Source of the DNA: Thermobrachium celere DSM 8682
GTDB lineage: Bacteria > Bacillota > Clostridia > Clostridiales > Caloramatoraceae
NCBI RefSeq assembly: GCF_000430995.1
Contig: NZ_HF952018.1
Coordinates: 1,533,523-1,574,891, forward strand
Length of the DNA stretch: 41,369 nucleotides
Direction: 5' to 3'
Each line of letters begins with the position of its first letter. The stretch's first letter is position 1. Below are positions 32,775-40,412 of this stretch, piece by piece. Made by a program: the position numbers and the translations under genes. The notes beneath the pieces are model-generated. The model was not told the DNA's origin. It saw only the letters and a list, made by a program, of their open reading frames with translations, and searched no databases.

Positions 32775-32804
32775 GAAAATGTCACATTTCACCTGGGTGG
32801 CACT
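32775..32804. repeat. Palindromic repeat, copy C (single arm)
   Basis: GAAAATG then TCACATTTCACCTGGGTGGCACT, identical over 23 bases to the right arm of copy A. It starts four bases after the thiolase stop, reading leftward, and is opposite in direction to copy B. Confidence 0.88.
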
Positions 32805-32807
32805 TTT

Positions 32808-33998
32808 TTATTTGATTCTAACAAGGACTGATGCTATGTTGGTTGCTCCGCTACCACCTATATTTAATGTTAAACCAGCCTTTGCGTTTTCAACTTGAAG
32901 TCCTATTGCTTCACCTAAAAGCTGTTTTGCAACTAAAACATGCATTGAAACACCTGTTGCACCAACTGGATGTCCTTTAGCCTTCAATCCTCCTGATGGG
33001 TTAACAGGTAATCTTCCTCCAACATAAACATCACCATTTAATATGGCATCAAATCCTCTTCCTTCCTTTGCAAGTCCCATAGCTTCGTATATTAATAGTT
33101 CTGTTATAGTAAAGCAGTCATGAACTTCTGCTACGTTTATATCGTTTATTGTCATATTAGCATCCTTTAATGCCCTTTGAATTGCAACTTCTGCTGCTTC
33201 TAGCTTATAATTTGGCCTCTTTCCTTCAACAATAGATAGATAGTCTGATGTATGTGCAAGTGATCTTATTTCAACTACTTTATCCTTAAGAGAAAGTGCT
33301 GTTTCTGTCTTAGTTAATACAACTGCAGCTGCACCATCTGAAACAAGTGAGCAGTCTGAAAGTTTAAGTGGATCTGCTATAAGTGGGTTCTTTTCCTGTA
33401 TAGTCCTTACATACTCTCTTTCATATTCAACGTGCATTTGAGCAAGTGGATTTGCCATAGCATTTTTATGTGCCTTAACTGTAATATAGGATAGCATATC
33501 CCAAAGTTCTTCCTTGGAATATCCATACTTTGCCATATATCCCTTTGCATATTCTGCATAAAGCCCTGGGAAGGAGTATCCCTTTCCACCTTCTTCTGGA
33601 TAGTAGGAAGCCATTGCTAGAACCTCTGTAACTCCAGCAGTTTTTAGGGATGTCATCTTTTCAACGCCTATTACAAGAGCATTTTTTATTCTACCAGATT
33701 CTATCGCAAACATTGCTTGTTCAATTGCTGTAGACCCAGAAGCACAGGCATTTTCAACTCTTATACAAGGCTTAAATCTTAAGTCAGGATGAATCTCAAC
33801 TGCAAAAGGAGCTATATGTTCTTGCTTATTAAATCCGCCACCACTATAATTTCCAACAAATATAGCATCAATATCCTTAGGTTCAAGTCCTGAATCTTCA
33901 ATTGCTCTTCTACCAGCTTCTACTAACAAGCTGTATATAGTTTCATTCTCTAATTTTCCTACCTTTGAATGATAAAATCCTATCATTGATACTGACAT
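32808..33998 (-). CDS. Thiolase (SCP2-type acetyl-CoA acyltransferase)
   Basis: About 396 residues. Nucleophile C85 in RVENACASGS, then VSDGAAAVVL, the HDCF motif (VAEVHDCFTITE) and the C-terminal catalytic GHPVGATG. HDCF places it in the SCP2/lipid-transfer thiolase group, not the NEAxA biosynthetic type, so the substrate may be longer or branched compared with acetoacetyl-CoA. It would cleave 3-ketoacyl-CoA to acetyl-CoA in the cytoplasm. ATG 33998 is preferred to GTG 34007 because AAGGGGTG is then correctly spaced. Last gene of the operon led by the CoA-transferase. Confidence 0.92.
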   Translation of the reverse strand: MSVSMIGFYHSKVGKLENETIYSLLVEAGRRAIEDSGLEPKDIDAIFVGNYSGGGFNKQEHIAPFAVEIHPDLRFKPCIRVENACASGSTAIEQAMFAIESGRIKNALVIGVEKMTSLKTAGVTEVLAMASYYPEEGGKGYSFPGLYAEYAKGYMAKYGYSKEELWDMLSYITVKAHKNAMANPLAQMHVEYEREYVRTIQEKNPLIADPLKLSDCSLVSDGAAAVVLTKTETALSLKDKVVEIRSLAHTSDYLSIVEGKRPNYKLEAAEVAIQRALKDANMTINDINVAEVHDCFTITELLIYEAMGLAKEGRGFDAILNGDVYVGGRLPVNPSGGLKAKGHPVGATGVSMHVLVAKQLLGEAIGLQVENAKAGLTLNIGGSGATNIASVLVRIK

Positions 33999-34046
33999 TC
34001 TAAACACCCCTTTATCTTATTATTCTTTAATATAAATCATACATGT

Positions 34047-34067
34047 GAGGACAGCCAAGCTGTCCTC
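34047..34067 (-). terminator. Intercistronic hairpin after fabG-like gene
   Basis: GAGGACAGC, 3-base loop, GCTGTCCTC between the reductase and thiolase genes, without a T run. Likely mRNA stability or partial attenuation. Confidence 0.5.
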
Positions 34068-34072
34068 AATTA

Positions 34073-34813
34073 TTAAAGAACAATTCCTCCATCTACACTT
34101 AAAACAGCACCAGTTATAAAGCTTGCCTCATCTGATGCTAAAAATGCATATGCATTTGCTATATCCTCAGGCATACCTAGTCTCTTAAGTGGAGCCTTAT
34201 CCTTCATCATTTCAAGAACCTTCTCTGGCATCTTTTCTGTCATAGGTGTTAGTATAAATCCAGGTGCTACTGCATTTACTCTTATTCCCTTCTTTCCAAG
34301 TTCCTTTGCCCAAGTCTTTGTCATACCTATAACTCCCCACTTAGTTGCAGCATAATTTGTTTGTCCATAATTACCATATAGGCCTACAACAGAAGTTGCA
34401 TTTAATATAACTCCACTTCCTTGGTCCACCATAACCTTAGCAACAGCTTGACCACAATTAAATACTCCCTTTAAATTTATGTTTATTACTCTATCCCATT
34501 CCTCTTCAGTCATTTTAAGCAGTGTATTGTCTGCTGTTATACCTGCGTTATTTACAAGGCAGTCTATTCTACCAAACTTTTCAAGTGTAAACCTTACCAT
34601 TTCATCTACTTCAGCTCTATTTGTTACATCAACTTTAATCCCTGCAATGTTTTCACTTATAGCCTTAAGTTCATTAACTGTAGCATCAACTTGTTCCTGA
34701 CTAATATCACAGATTACAACACTTGCTCCTTCCTTTAAAAATTTTTCTGCAGTTGCCTTACCTATACCTCTTGCTGCTCCTGTAATAATTGCCACCTTTC
34801 CATTTAATCTCAT
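34073..34813 (-). CDS. SDR family 3-oxoacyl reductase (FabG/PhaB-like)
   Basis: 246 residues. TGAARGIGKA binds NAD(P)H; NNAG at 88-91, and the catalytic set S141, Y154, K158 in NATSVVGLYGNYGQTNYAATK. The C-terminal FITGAVLSVDGGIVL is typical of FabG. Interconverts (R)-3-hydroxyacyl and 3-oxoacyl thioesters. Set between a permease and a thiolase with a CoA-transferase, it more likely serves acyl-CoA catabolism (as PhaB or hydroxybutyryl-CoA dehydrogenase) than fatty-acid synthesis. ATG 34813 has GGAGGT correctly placed; an ATG at 34828 overlaps that site. Confidence 0.92.
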   Translation of the reverse strand: MRLNGKVAIITGAARGIGKATAEKFLKEGASVVICDISQEQVDATVNELKAISENIAGIKVDVTNRAEVDEMVRFTLEKFGRIDCLVNNAGITADNTLLKMTEEEWDRVININLKGVFNCGQAVAKVMVDQGSGVILNATSVVGLYGNYGQTNYAATKWGVIGMTKTWAKELGKKGIRVNAVAPGFILTPMTEKMPEKVLEMMKDKAPLKRLGMPEDIANAYAFLASDEASFITGAVLSVDGGIVL

Positions 34814-34888
34814 AATAATTACCTCCATTCTTTAATTTTGATTTAATGTTAAATTTGTTTAATTTTTATCATTGTATATATACTACTA

Positions 34889-34918
34889 AAGGACAGTACC
34901 AAAATCGGCACTGTCCTT
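34889..34918 (-). terminator. Intercistronic hairpin after the GntP gene
   Basis: AAGGACAGT pairs with ACTGTCCTT across a 12-base loop (further GCC/GGT pairing inside). On the minus strand the tail is TTAGTAGT, so it is likely partial termination between permease and reductase genes. Confidence 0.55.
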
Positions 34919-34927
34919 GTATACTAA

Positions 34928-36307
34928 TTAAACTATTCCAAAGCTTGCTAGTATTAATGCTACAACTAATGCAATTAATGGAATAACAACACTTACCATA
35001 CCAATATCCTTATATGATTCCTTATGTGTCATTCCACAAATTCCAAGCAATGTTACAACTGCACCATTATGTGGAAGTGAATCTAATCCACCACAGGCAA
35101 TTGTTGCAATTCTATGAAGTGCTTCTGGATTAATTCCCATTTGTGTTGCCATTTCCATATATTGTTTTCCAAGTGCACCAAGTGCAATACTCATACCACC
35201 AGAAGCTGATCCTGTAATACCTGCAAGAATATTAACTGATATTGCTTCTGAAATAAGTGGGTTTGATGAAATTCCAAGTATTGCATTCTTGATAATTACA
35301 AATGATGCAAGTGATGCAATAACATTACCATATCCAACCTCTGATGCTGTATTTAATATTGGTAAGAATGATCCAAATATACCATTGTTTAATGTCTTTA
35401 AAATATTATCTATTCTATTTCTATGGATTACAAAGGCAGTTATAATAGCTATAACTAACGCTATTATTAAACTCCAAATACCTGCAACACTCTTTAGAGA
35501 TGTTTTATATGGTTCTTGTGCTAAGTAGTCTGCATTAATTCTTGGGAAGTAGTATTTTGAAAGTATAAAGTTAATAACAAGAACTAATATAATTGGAACT
35601 AGTGCTACCCAGAAGCTTGGAAGCTTGCTTTCGTCTATTTCTGTAAAGGATTCATTTGGATGATATCCATAACCTTCGCCTTCAGCCATTGCCTTTTTAG
35701 CTCTTGTTTGTAGCCACCAAATTCCAAGACCAGCCATTATGATTGCTGCTACTATACCAAGTATTGGAGCTGCATATGCGTTTGTTCCAAAGAATGGCAT
35801 AGGAATAGCATTTTGAATTTGTGGTGTTCCTGGAAGAGCTGTCATTGTAAATGTAAAGGAACCTAATGCAATAGCACCTGGTATTAATCTCTTTGGAATG
35901 CCTGCTTCTTTAAATAGGTGTGCTGCAACTGGATAAACAGCAAAAGCAACAACGAAAAGTGATACTCCACCATATGTTAAGATAGCACATGATAAAACAA
36001 CTGCCATTATAGCCTTTTCTTTACCTAATTTGCTTGCAATGTAATGTGCAATAGCCTTAGCACTACCTGAATCTTCCATAACCTTACCAAACAATGCACC
36101 TAACATAAATACAGGGAAGTACAATTTTACATAGTTAGCTAAGTTCTTCATAAAAACTTCTGTATAGGTTGCCATAAGAGGTGTTCCACCTGTAAATAGT
36201 GCAGCAAGTAAAGCTAATAGTGGAGCAAGTACAAGAACTGTAATACCTCTATAAGCTAAATACATAAGTAGGGCAAGCGATAATATAATACCTATTACTC
36301 CTAACAT
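34928..36307 (-). CDS. GntP-family proton symporter
   Basis: 459 residues with about 12 membrane segments. LGALFGKVMEDSGSAKAIAHYI, YGGVSLFVVAFAVYPVAAHLF, TMTALPGTPQIQNAIPMPFFGT and SASGGMSIALGALGKQY are GntP motifs. The family carries gluconate, but members paired with ketone-body enzymes are annotated as 3-hydroxybutyrate permeases. With a CoA-transferase just upstream (16 bases) and reductase and thiolase downstream, uptake of a short hydroxy- or ketoacid is the best reading. Start ATG follows AAAGGGGGAT. Confidence 0.9.
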   Translation of the reverse strand: MLGVIGIILSLALLMYLAYRGITVLVLAPLLALLAALFTGGTPLMATYTEVFMKNLANYVKLYFPVFMLGALFGKVMEDSGSAKAIAHYIASKLGKEKAIMAVVLSCAILTYGGVSLFVVAFAVYPVAAHLFKEAGIPKRLIPGAIALGSFTFTMTALPGTPQIQNAIPMPFFGTNAYAAPILGIVAAIIMAGLGIWWLQTRAKKAMAEGEGYGYHPNESFTEIDESKLPSFWVALVPIILVLVINFILSKYYFPRINADYLAQEPYKTSLKSVAGIWSLIIALVIAIITAFVIHRNRIDNILKTLNNGIFGSFLPILNTASEVGYGNVIASLASFVIIKNAILGISSNPLISEAISVNILAGITGSASGGMSIALGALGKQYMEMATQMGINPEALHRIATIACGGLDSLPHNGAVVTLLGICGMTHKESYKDIGMVSVVIPLIALVVALILASFGIV

Positions 36308-36323
36308 ATTAATCCCCCTTTAT

Positions 36324-37874
36324 TTATTTAATTTTCAATCCCATAACCTCGTCCTTAAATATCCTTTCATCCATAATCTTTAAGTGTTCATCAATGATTG
36401 GCTTAAAGTCCATTAAATTTAATACATCCTTTTCTAAGTCAACACCTGGTGCTATTTCCTTTAATACCATTCCATCCTTTGTTAGCTCAAATACAGCTCT
36501 TTCTGTAATATAAAGTACCTTTTGACCTACTTCTCTTGCATAATCACCACTGAAGGTTATTTGTTCTACATGCTTTAAGAACTTCTTAACCTTTCCCTCT
36601 GATTTTATAACTAGCTTTCCATTATCTACGCCTACCTCAAGTCCTGATGCTGTAAATGTTCCGCAGTAAACAACCTTTTTAGCATTTTGAGTTATGTTTA
36701 TAAATCCACCACATCCTGCTATCTTTGGTCCAAACTTACTTACGTTAACATTACCCTTTTCATCACATTGTGCAAGTCCTAAGAAGGCAACATCTAGTCC
36801 GCCTCCATCATAGAAGTCAAACTGACAGTTTTGATCAATTATTGCATCTGGATTGATAGTTGCTCCAAAGCTCAATCCTCCTGCTGGAACTCCTCCAATT
36901 CCACCTGCCTCAACAGTAAGTACCATGTCATTTATTCCCTCTTCACTTGCAACCATAGCAACACCCTCAGGCATACCTATACCTAAGTTTGTTACTGCAT
37001 TAGGTATAAGTTCCATAGCTGCTCTTCTTGCTATTATCTTTCTTTCATCAAGAGGCATCTTTGGAATTTGTCCAACAGGAATCTTAATTTCACCTGTGTA
37101 GCTTGGGTTGTATTGTTCTGCAAATGTCTGCATATGGTTTTTAGCTTCTGCTACAACAATTGCATCAACAAGTATACCAGGTATCTTTACAAGCTTTGGA
37201 TCAAGTGATCCATATTTTACTACCTTTTCTACTTGTAAAATAACTATTCCACCTGAATTCTTAGCAGCCTGTGCCATTGCTAGAGAATCTAATGTAACAG
37301 CTTCTTTTACAAGTGTTGCATTTCCGAATTCATCTGCATATGTAGCTCTAATTAAAGCAACATTTATAGGAAATGCTCTGTAGAAAAGGTATTCTGAACC
37401 ATGAATATTAATAAGTTCAACTATATCTTCCTTTGTAACTTCATTTATTTTTCCGCCCTCAATTCTTGGGTCAACAAATGTTTTAAGTCCAACCCTAGTT
37501 ATAGTACCTGGTTTACCTGCTGCTATGTCTCTAAATAGATGGCTTATAACTCCTTGTGGTAGGTTGTAAGCTTCAATTTTGTTCTCAATTGCTAACTTTT
37601 GAAGCTTTGGAGCAAGTCCCCAGTGTCCACCTATAACCCTTTTGATAAGTCCTTCATGAGCGATATGATTTAGTCCTCTTTCCTTTCCATCACCTTGACC
37701 TGCAGCATAAACCAATGTAATATTTCTAGGTTGTCCCTCTTCTAAGAAGCGCTTTTCAAGTGCAATGGTGAGCTCCTCAGGATGTCCATTACCAACGAAT
37801 CCCCCTGTTGCAACAACATCTCCATCCTTTATAAGCTTTACTGCTTCATAAGCTGTCATAACCTTGTTTCTCAT
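36324..37874 (-). CDS. Acyl-CoA:carboxylate CoA-transferase (propionate CoA-transferase type)
   Basis: 516 residues, alpha and beta halves fused as in Pct/YdiF. N-terminal [18 protein letters not shown]; catalytic E322 in [15 protein letters not shown], which forms the glutamyl-CoA thioester; [18 protein letters not shown] and GCGGFINI later. It transfers CoA from acetyl-CoA or another donor to a short carboxylate, activating it without ATP. First gene of the operon with the GntP permease, reductase and thiolase. GGAGGGGAGACT precedes the ATG. A sigma-54 promoter lies about 50 bases upstream. Confidence 0.94.
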   Translation of the reverse strand: MRNKVMTAYEAVKLIKDGDVVATGGFVGNGHPEELTIALEKRFLEEGQPRNITLVYAAGQGDGKERGLNHIAHEGLIKRVIGGHWGLAPKLQKLAIENKIEAYNLPQGVISHLFRDIAAGKPGTITRVGLKTFVDPRIEGGKINEVTKEDIVELINIHGSEYLFYRAFPINVALIRATYADEFGNATLVKEAVTLDSLAMAQAAKNSGGIVILQVEKVVKYGSLDPKLVKIPGILVDAIVVAEAKNHMQTFAEQYNPSYTGEIKIPVGQIPKMPLDERKIIARRAAMELIPNAVTNLGIGMPEGVAMVASEEGINDMVLTVEAGGIGGVPAGGLSFGATINPDAIIDQNCQFDFYDGGGLDVAFLGLAQCDEKGNVNVSKFGPKIAGCGGFINITQNAKKVVYCGTFTASGLEVGVDNGKLVIKSEGKVKKFLKHVEQITFSGDYAREVGQKVLYITERAVFELTKDGMVLKEIAPGVDLEKDVLNLMDFKPIIDEHLKIMDERIFKDEVMGLKIK

Positions 37875-37924
37875 AGTCTCCCCTCCACATCATTCGAATA
37901 AATCTTTAGTCACAATTAATTAAA

Positions 37925-37940
37925 GCAAAATATATGCCAA
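37925..37940 (-). promoter_or_regulatory. Sigma-54 (-24/-12) promoter of the CoA-transferase operon
   Basis: Minus strand TTGGCATATATTTTGC: TGGCA and TTGC with the exact consensus spacing (TGGCAC-N5-TTGC). It lies about 50 bases upstream of the CoA-transferase start and beside a sigma-54 activator gene. Confidence 0.88.
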
Positions 37941-38038
37941 TTCTTTTATGTTTTAAGTTCCATAAAAAGTTATCTGCTTTTTTATTATTCTGAATTTTTG
38001 TATTATTTTTCGAACACTTTTGCCTTAAACATATAAAA

Positions 38039-38062
38039 TGGTGTCCTAATTTTAGGACACCA
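38039..38062. promoter_or_regulatory. Dyad 1: possible activator site, also terminator-like
   Basis: TGGTGTCCTAA, 2 bases, TTAGGACACCA, a perfect 11-bp inverted repeat. The core TGTCCTAATTTTAGGACA (38042-38059) is related to dyad 2. On the minus strand it is followed by TTTTATATG, so it may also terminate the regulator gene. Confidence 0.65.
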
Positions 38063-38083
38063 TTTTTGACATATTTTTAACAT

Positions 38084-38101
38084 TGTCCTGATTTTTGTAC
38101 A
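38084..38101. promoter_or_regulatory. Dyad 2: possible sigma-54 activator site
   Basis: TGTCCTGATTTTTGTACA shares TGTCCT.ATTTT..GACA-type layout (TGT-N12-ACA) with dyad 1; centres are 42 bases apart, about four helical turns. Both lie 100-175 bases upstream of the sigma-54 promoter, the usual place for enhancer sites. Confidence 0.55.
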
Positions 38102-38115
38102 CATTTAATACTTAA

Positions 38116-39861
38116 TTATCTTTTTACTTCTTCATTCAGATTATATTTTTGTAACTTTTCATAAAAATTAGATCTACTTATCTTTAAAAGCTTTGCTGCT
38201 TCGCTTTTGTTACCTTTTGTATACTTTAAGGCATCAATCAAAACATTCCTTTCTGTTTCCCTCAAAATATCATCTAAAGGCTTTATGTATGTCATCCTGC
38301 TTATTCCTGAAATCTTGCTAGGTAGATGATGAAGATCAAGCTCCTGTTCATCTTCAATTATATTAACCGCTCGCTCAATTACGTTTATAAGCTCTCTAAT
38401 GTTACCTGGCCAGCTGTATTCTACTAGCTTCTTTAGAGCATTTTTGGATATACTCTCTACCCTTTTATTATATTTAGCCGAAAGTTTATTTAAATAATAA
38501 TAAGCAAGCTCGCTTATATCCTTCTTTCTTTCACGAAGTGGAGGTATATTTAGCGTTATTACGTTTAGTCTATAATACAAATCTTCCCTAAATTTGCCTT
38601 GAGCTACAAGTTCCTCAAGATTTTTATTTGTTGCTGCAATTATTCTAACATCAATCTTTTTAGGTGTTGTACTTCCAACCCTTTCAATTTCCTTTTCCTG
38701 AATTACCCTTAAAAGTTTTGCCTGCATATTTAAAGGCATGTCTCCTATTTCATCTAAAAAAATAGTTCCTCCATCTGCTATTTCAAACTTACCAATTTTT
38801 CCACCCTTTTTAGCACCTGTAAAGGCTCCTTCATCATATCCAAAAAGTTCAGCCTCAAGAAGTTCATGAGGAATTGCTGCACAGTTTACCTTAACAAAAG
38901 CTGAATAACATCTCTTGCTGTTTCTATGTATAGCATGGGCAAATAGCTCCTTACCTGTCCCACTTTCAGCCATGATTAAAACATTTGAGTCTGTTAGCGA
39001 TGCCTTCATGGCTAATTTTTTCACTTCAACTATTTTTGAACTACTTCCAATTATATCTTCAAAGTTATACTGTGATTGATTTAAGTTCTTAAGTTCTCCT
39101 TTATACTCCTTAAGCTCATTTTCAAATCCTCTTATTTTGTTATGTAAATCCTCAAGTTCATCTAAATTTCTAAATAGGACCTTACCAACTACCCCCATTA
39201 TTTTACCATCTTTAAATACAGGTATTCTTGTCGCCACCATGTAATTTCCATTTATCTTTTGAATATGAGCATACTCTGGAATACCAGTTTTTGCAACAAT
39301 ATGCATCCTAGTGTTTTCAATTACCTGCGTAACGTGTTTGCCTACTACTTCCTCCTCTTTTACTCCTAAAAATTTACAGTATGCTTTACTTATAAATTTT
39401 ATATATCCTTCTGCGTCAACAACTAGTATTCCATCATATACTGTCTCTAGTATAGTATTTAATACAAAGGAATAGTCCATCTGCTTATCAAACTCATCTA
39501 TAATTTCTTTAAAACCAGCTCCTAACTTGTCATAATCAATCATTCCTAAAAATTCATCTTTTTCATCTAAAACAACTGTTTTATATATATTGCTTACTAT
39601 CTCTTTTATATTTGTTTCTCTTTTTGCTATGATAACTTTACTTAAATCCTTATCAATCATTTTGCAAAATTCTTTATCCTTTAAGCATTTAAAAATATCC
39701 TTTCTTTCAATAAATCCTATAAATTTCTTTTTTGAATTTATAACTGGTAATATATCATACCTGCTTTCTATAAACTTCTCAATAACATCTTGATTATCCT
39801 CATAATCCTTTAAACACAGTGAGTTTTCATTTATATAATTTTTTACTTTAAATTGAACCAA
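38116..39861 (-). CDS. Sigma-54-dependent activator (CBS-PAS-AAA-Fis)
   Basis: 581 residues. 1-115: CBS-like pair (DILPVINSKKKFIGFIERKD, TVVLDEKDEFLGMIDYD). About 130-235: PAS domain (ILETVYDGILVVDAEGYIKF). 235-262: coiled coil. About 268-500: AAA+ with Walker A ESGTGKEL, GAFTGA loop at 345-350 that contacts sigma-54, and Walker B IFLDEIGDMP. About 540-577: Fis-type HTH (GNKSEAAKLLKISRSNFYEKL). CBS and PAS suggest it senses a nucleotide or acyl-CoA-related ligand. TTG start at 39861 behind AAGGGGGA. It sits directly upstream of the sigma-54 promoter of the CoA-transferase operon, its most likely target. Confidence 0.95.
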   Translation of the reverse strand: MVQFKVKNYINENSLCLKDYEDNQDVIEKFIESRYDILPVINSKKKFIGFIERKDIFKCLKDKEFCKMIDKDLSKVIIAKRETNIKEIVSNIYKTVVLDEKDEFLGMIDYDKLGAGFKEIIDEFDKQMDYSFVLNTILETVYDGILVVDAEGYIKFISKAYCKFLGVKEEEVVGKHVTQVIENTRMHIVAKTGIPEYAHIQKINGNYMVATRIPVFKDGKIMGVVGKVLFRNLDELEDLHNKIRGFENELKEYKGELKNLNQSQYNFEDIIGSSSKIVEVKKLAMKASLTDSNVLIMAESGTGKELFAHAIHRNSKRCYSAFVKVNCAAIPHELLEAELFGYDEGAFTGAKKGGKIGKFEIADGGTIFLDEIGDMPLNMQAKLLRVIQEKEIERVGSTTPKKIDVRIIAATNKNLEELVAQGKFREDLYYRLNVITLNIPPLRERKKDISELAYYYLNKLSAKYNKRVESISKNALKKLVEYSWPGNIRELINVIERAVNIIEDEQELDLHHLPSKISGISRMTYIKPLDDILRETERNVLIDALKYTKGNKSEAAKLLKISRSNFYEKLQKYNLNEEVKR

Positions 39862-39908
39862 CTTAATCCCCCTTTACCCTTTATCTAATAATATTTTATC
39901 TTTAGAAA

Positions 39909-39939
39909 ATTAAAAATAAAAGAGGGCAAAGCCCTCTTT
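39909..39939 (-). terminator. Terminator of the etfA-maoC operon
   Basis: AAAGAGGGC, 3-base loop, GCCCTCTTT and then TTATTTTTAATTTTC on the minus strand; the stem overlaps the MaoC stop codon. Confidence 0.92.
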
Positions 39940-40360
39940 ATGCTTTTTTAGGTGGCATTACAGTAGCAATACCATCTATTACAACCTTACCCTCTTGATT
40001 TATGCATTGTGTCTTTAATTTAATTCTATTCTTTTCCTCTATCTTTTCTATAACCTCAACCTCTGCCCTTATAGTGTCACCTATTCTAACTGGAGCTAAA
40101 AATTTCAATTCCTGTCCTAGATATATTGTTCCAGGTCCTGGCAAATACATTCCTAAAACAGTTGAAATCAACCCTGAAACTAATATCCCATGAGCTATTC
40201 TTCCTTTAAACATGCTCTTTTCAGCTTCAACTTGATCTATATGTGCTGGATTTAAATCCCCTGTAATACCTGCAAATAAATATATGTCTGTTTCTGAAAT
40301 TGTCTTTTCAAAGGATGCCCTATCCCCTAAATTAATTTCATTAATTGATTTACCTAACAT
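39938..40360 (-). CDS. MaoC-family (R)-specific enoyl-CoA hydratase
   Basis: 140 residues, single hot-dog fold like PhaJ. FAGITGDLNPAHIDQVEAEK carries the catalytic D-x(4)-H dyad, and GRIAHGILVSGLISTVLGMYLPG is the next conserved strand. It hydrates crotonyl-CoA-like substrates to (R)-3-hydroxyacyl-CoA, the stereoisomer that FabG-type reductases use, so it links to the reductase at 34073. AGGGGGGA precedes the ATG. It follows etfA by 52 bases and ends with a strong terminator, the last gene of an ETF operon. Confidence 0.92.
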   Translation of the reverse strand: MLGKSINEINLGDRASFEKTISETDIYLFAGITGDLNPAHIDQVEAEKSMFKGRIAHGILVSGLISTVLGMYLPGPGTIYLGQELKFLAPVRIGDTIRAEVEVIEKIEEKNRIKLKTQCINQEGKVVIDGIATVMPPKKA

Positions 40361-40412
40361 AGTCTCCCCCCTATTTTATATTAAAGGTCAACTGCCAATA
40401 TGGTCAGCTGCC

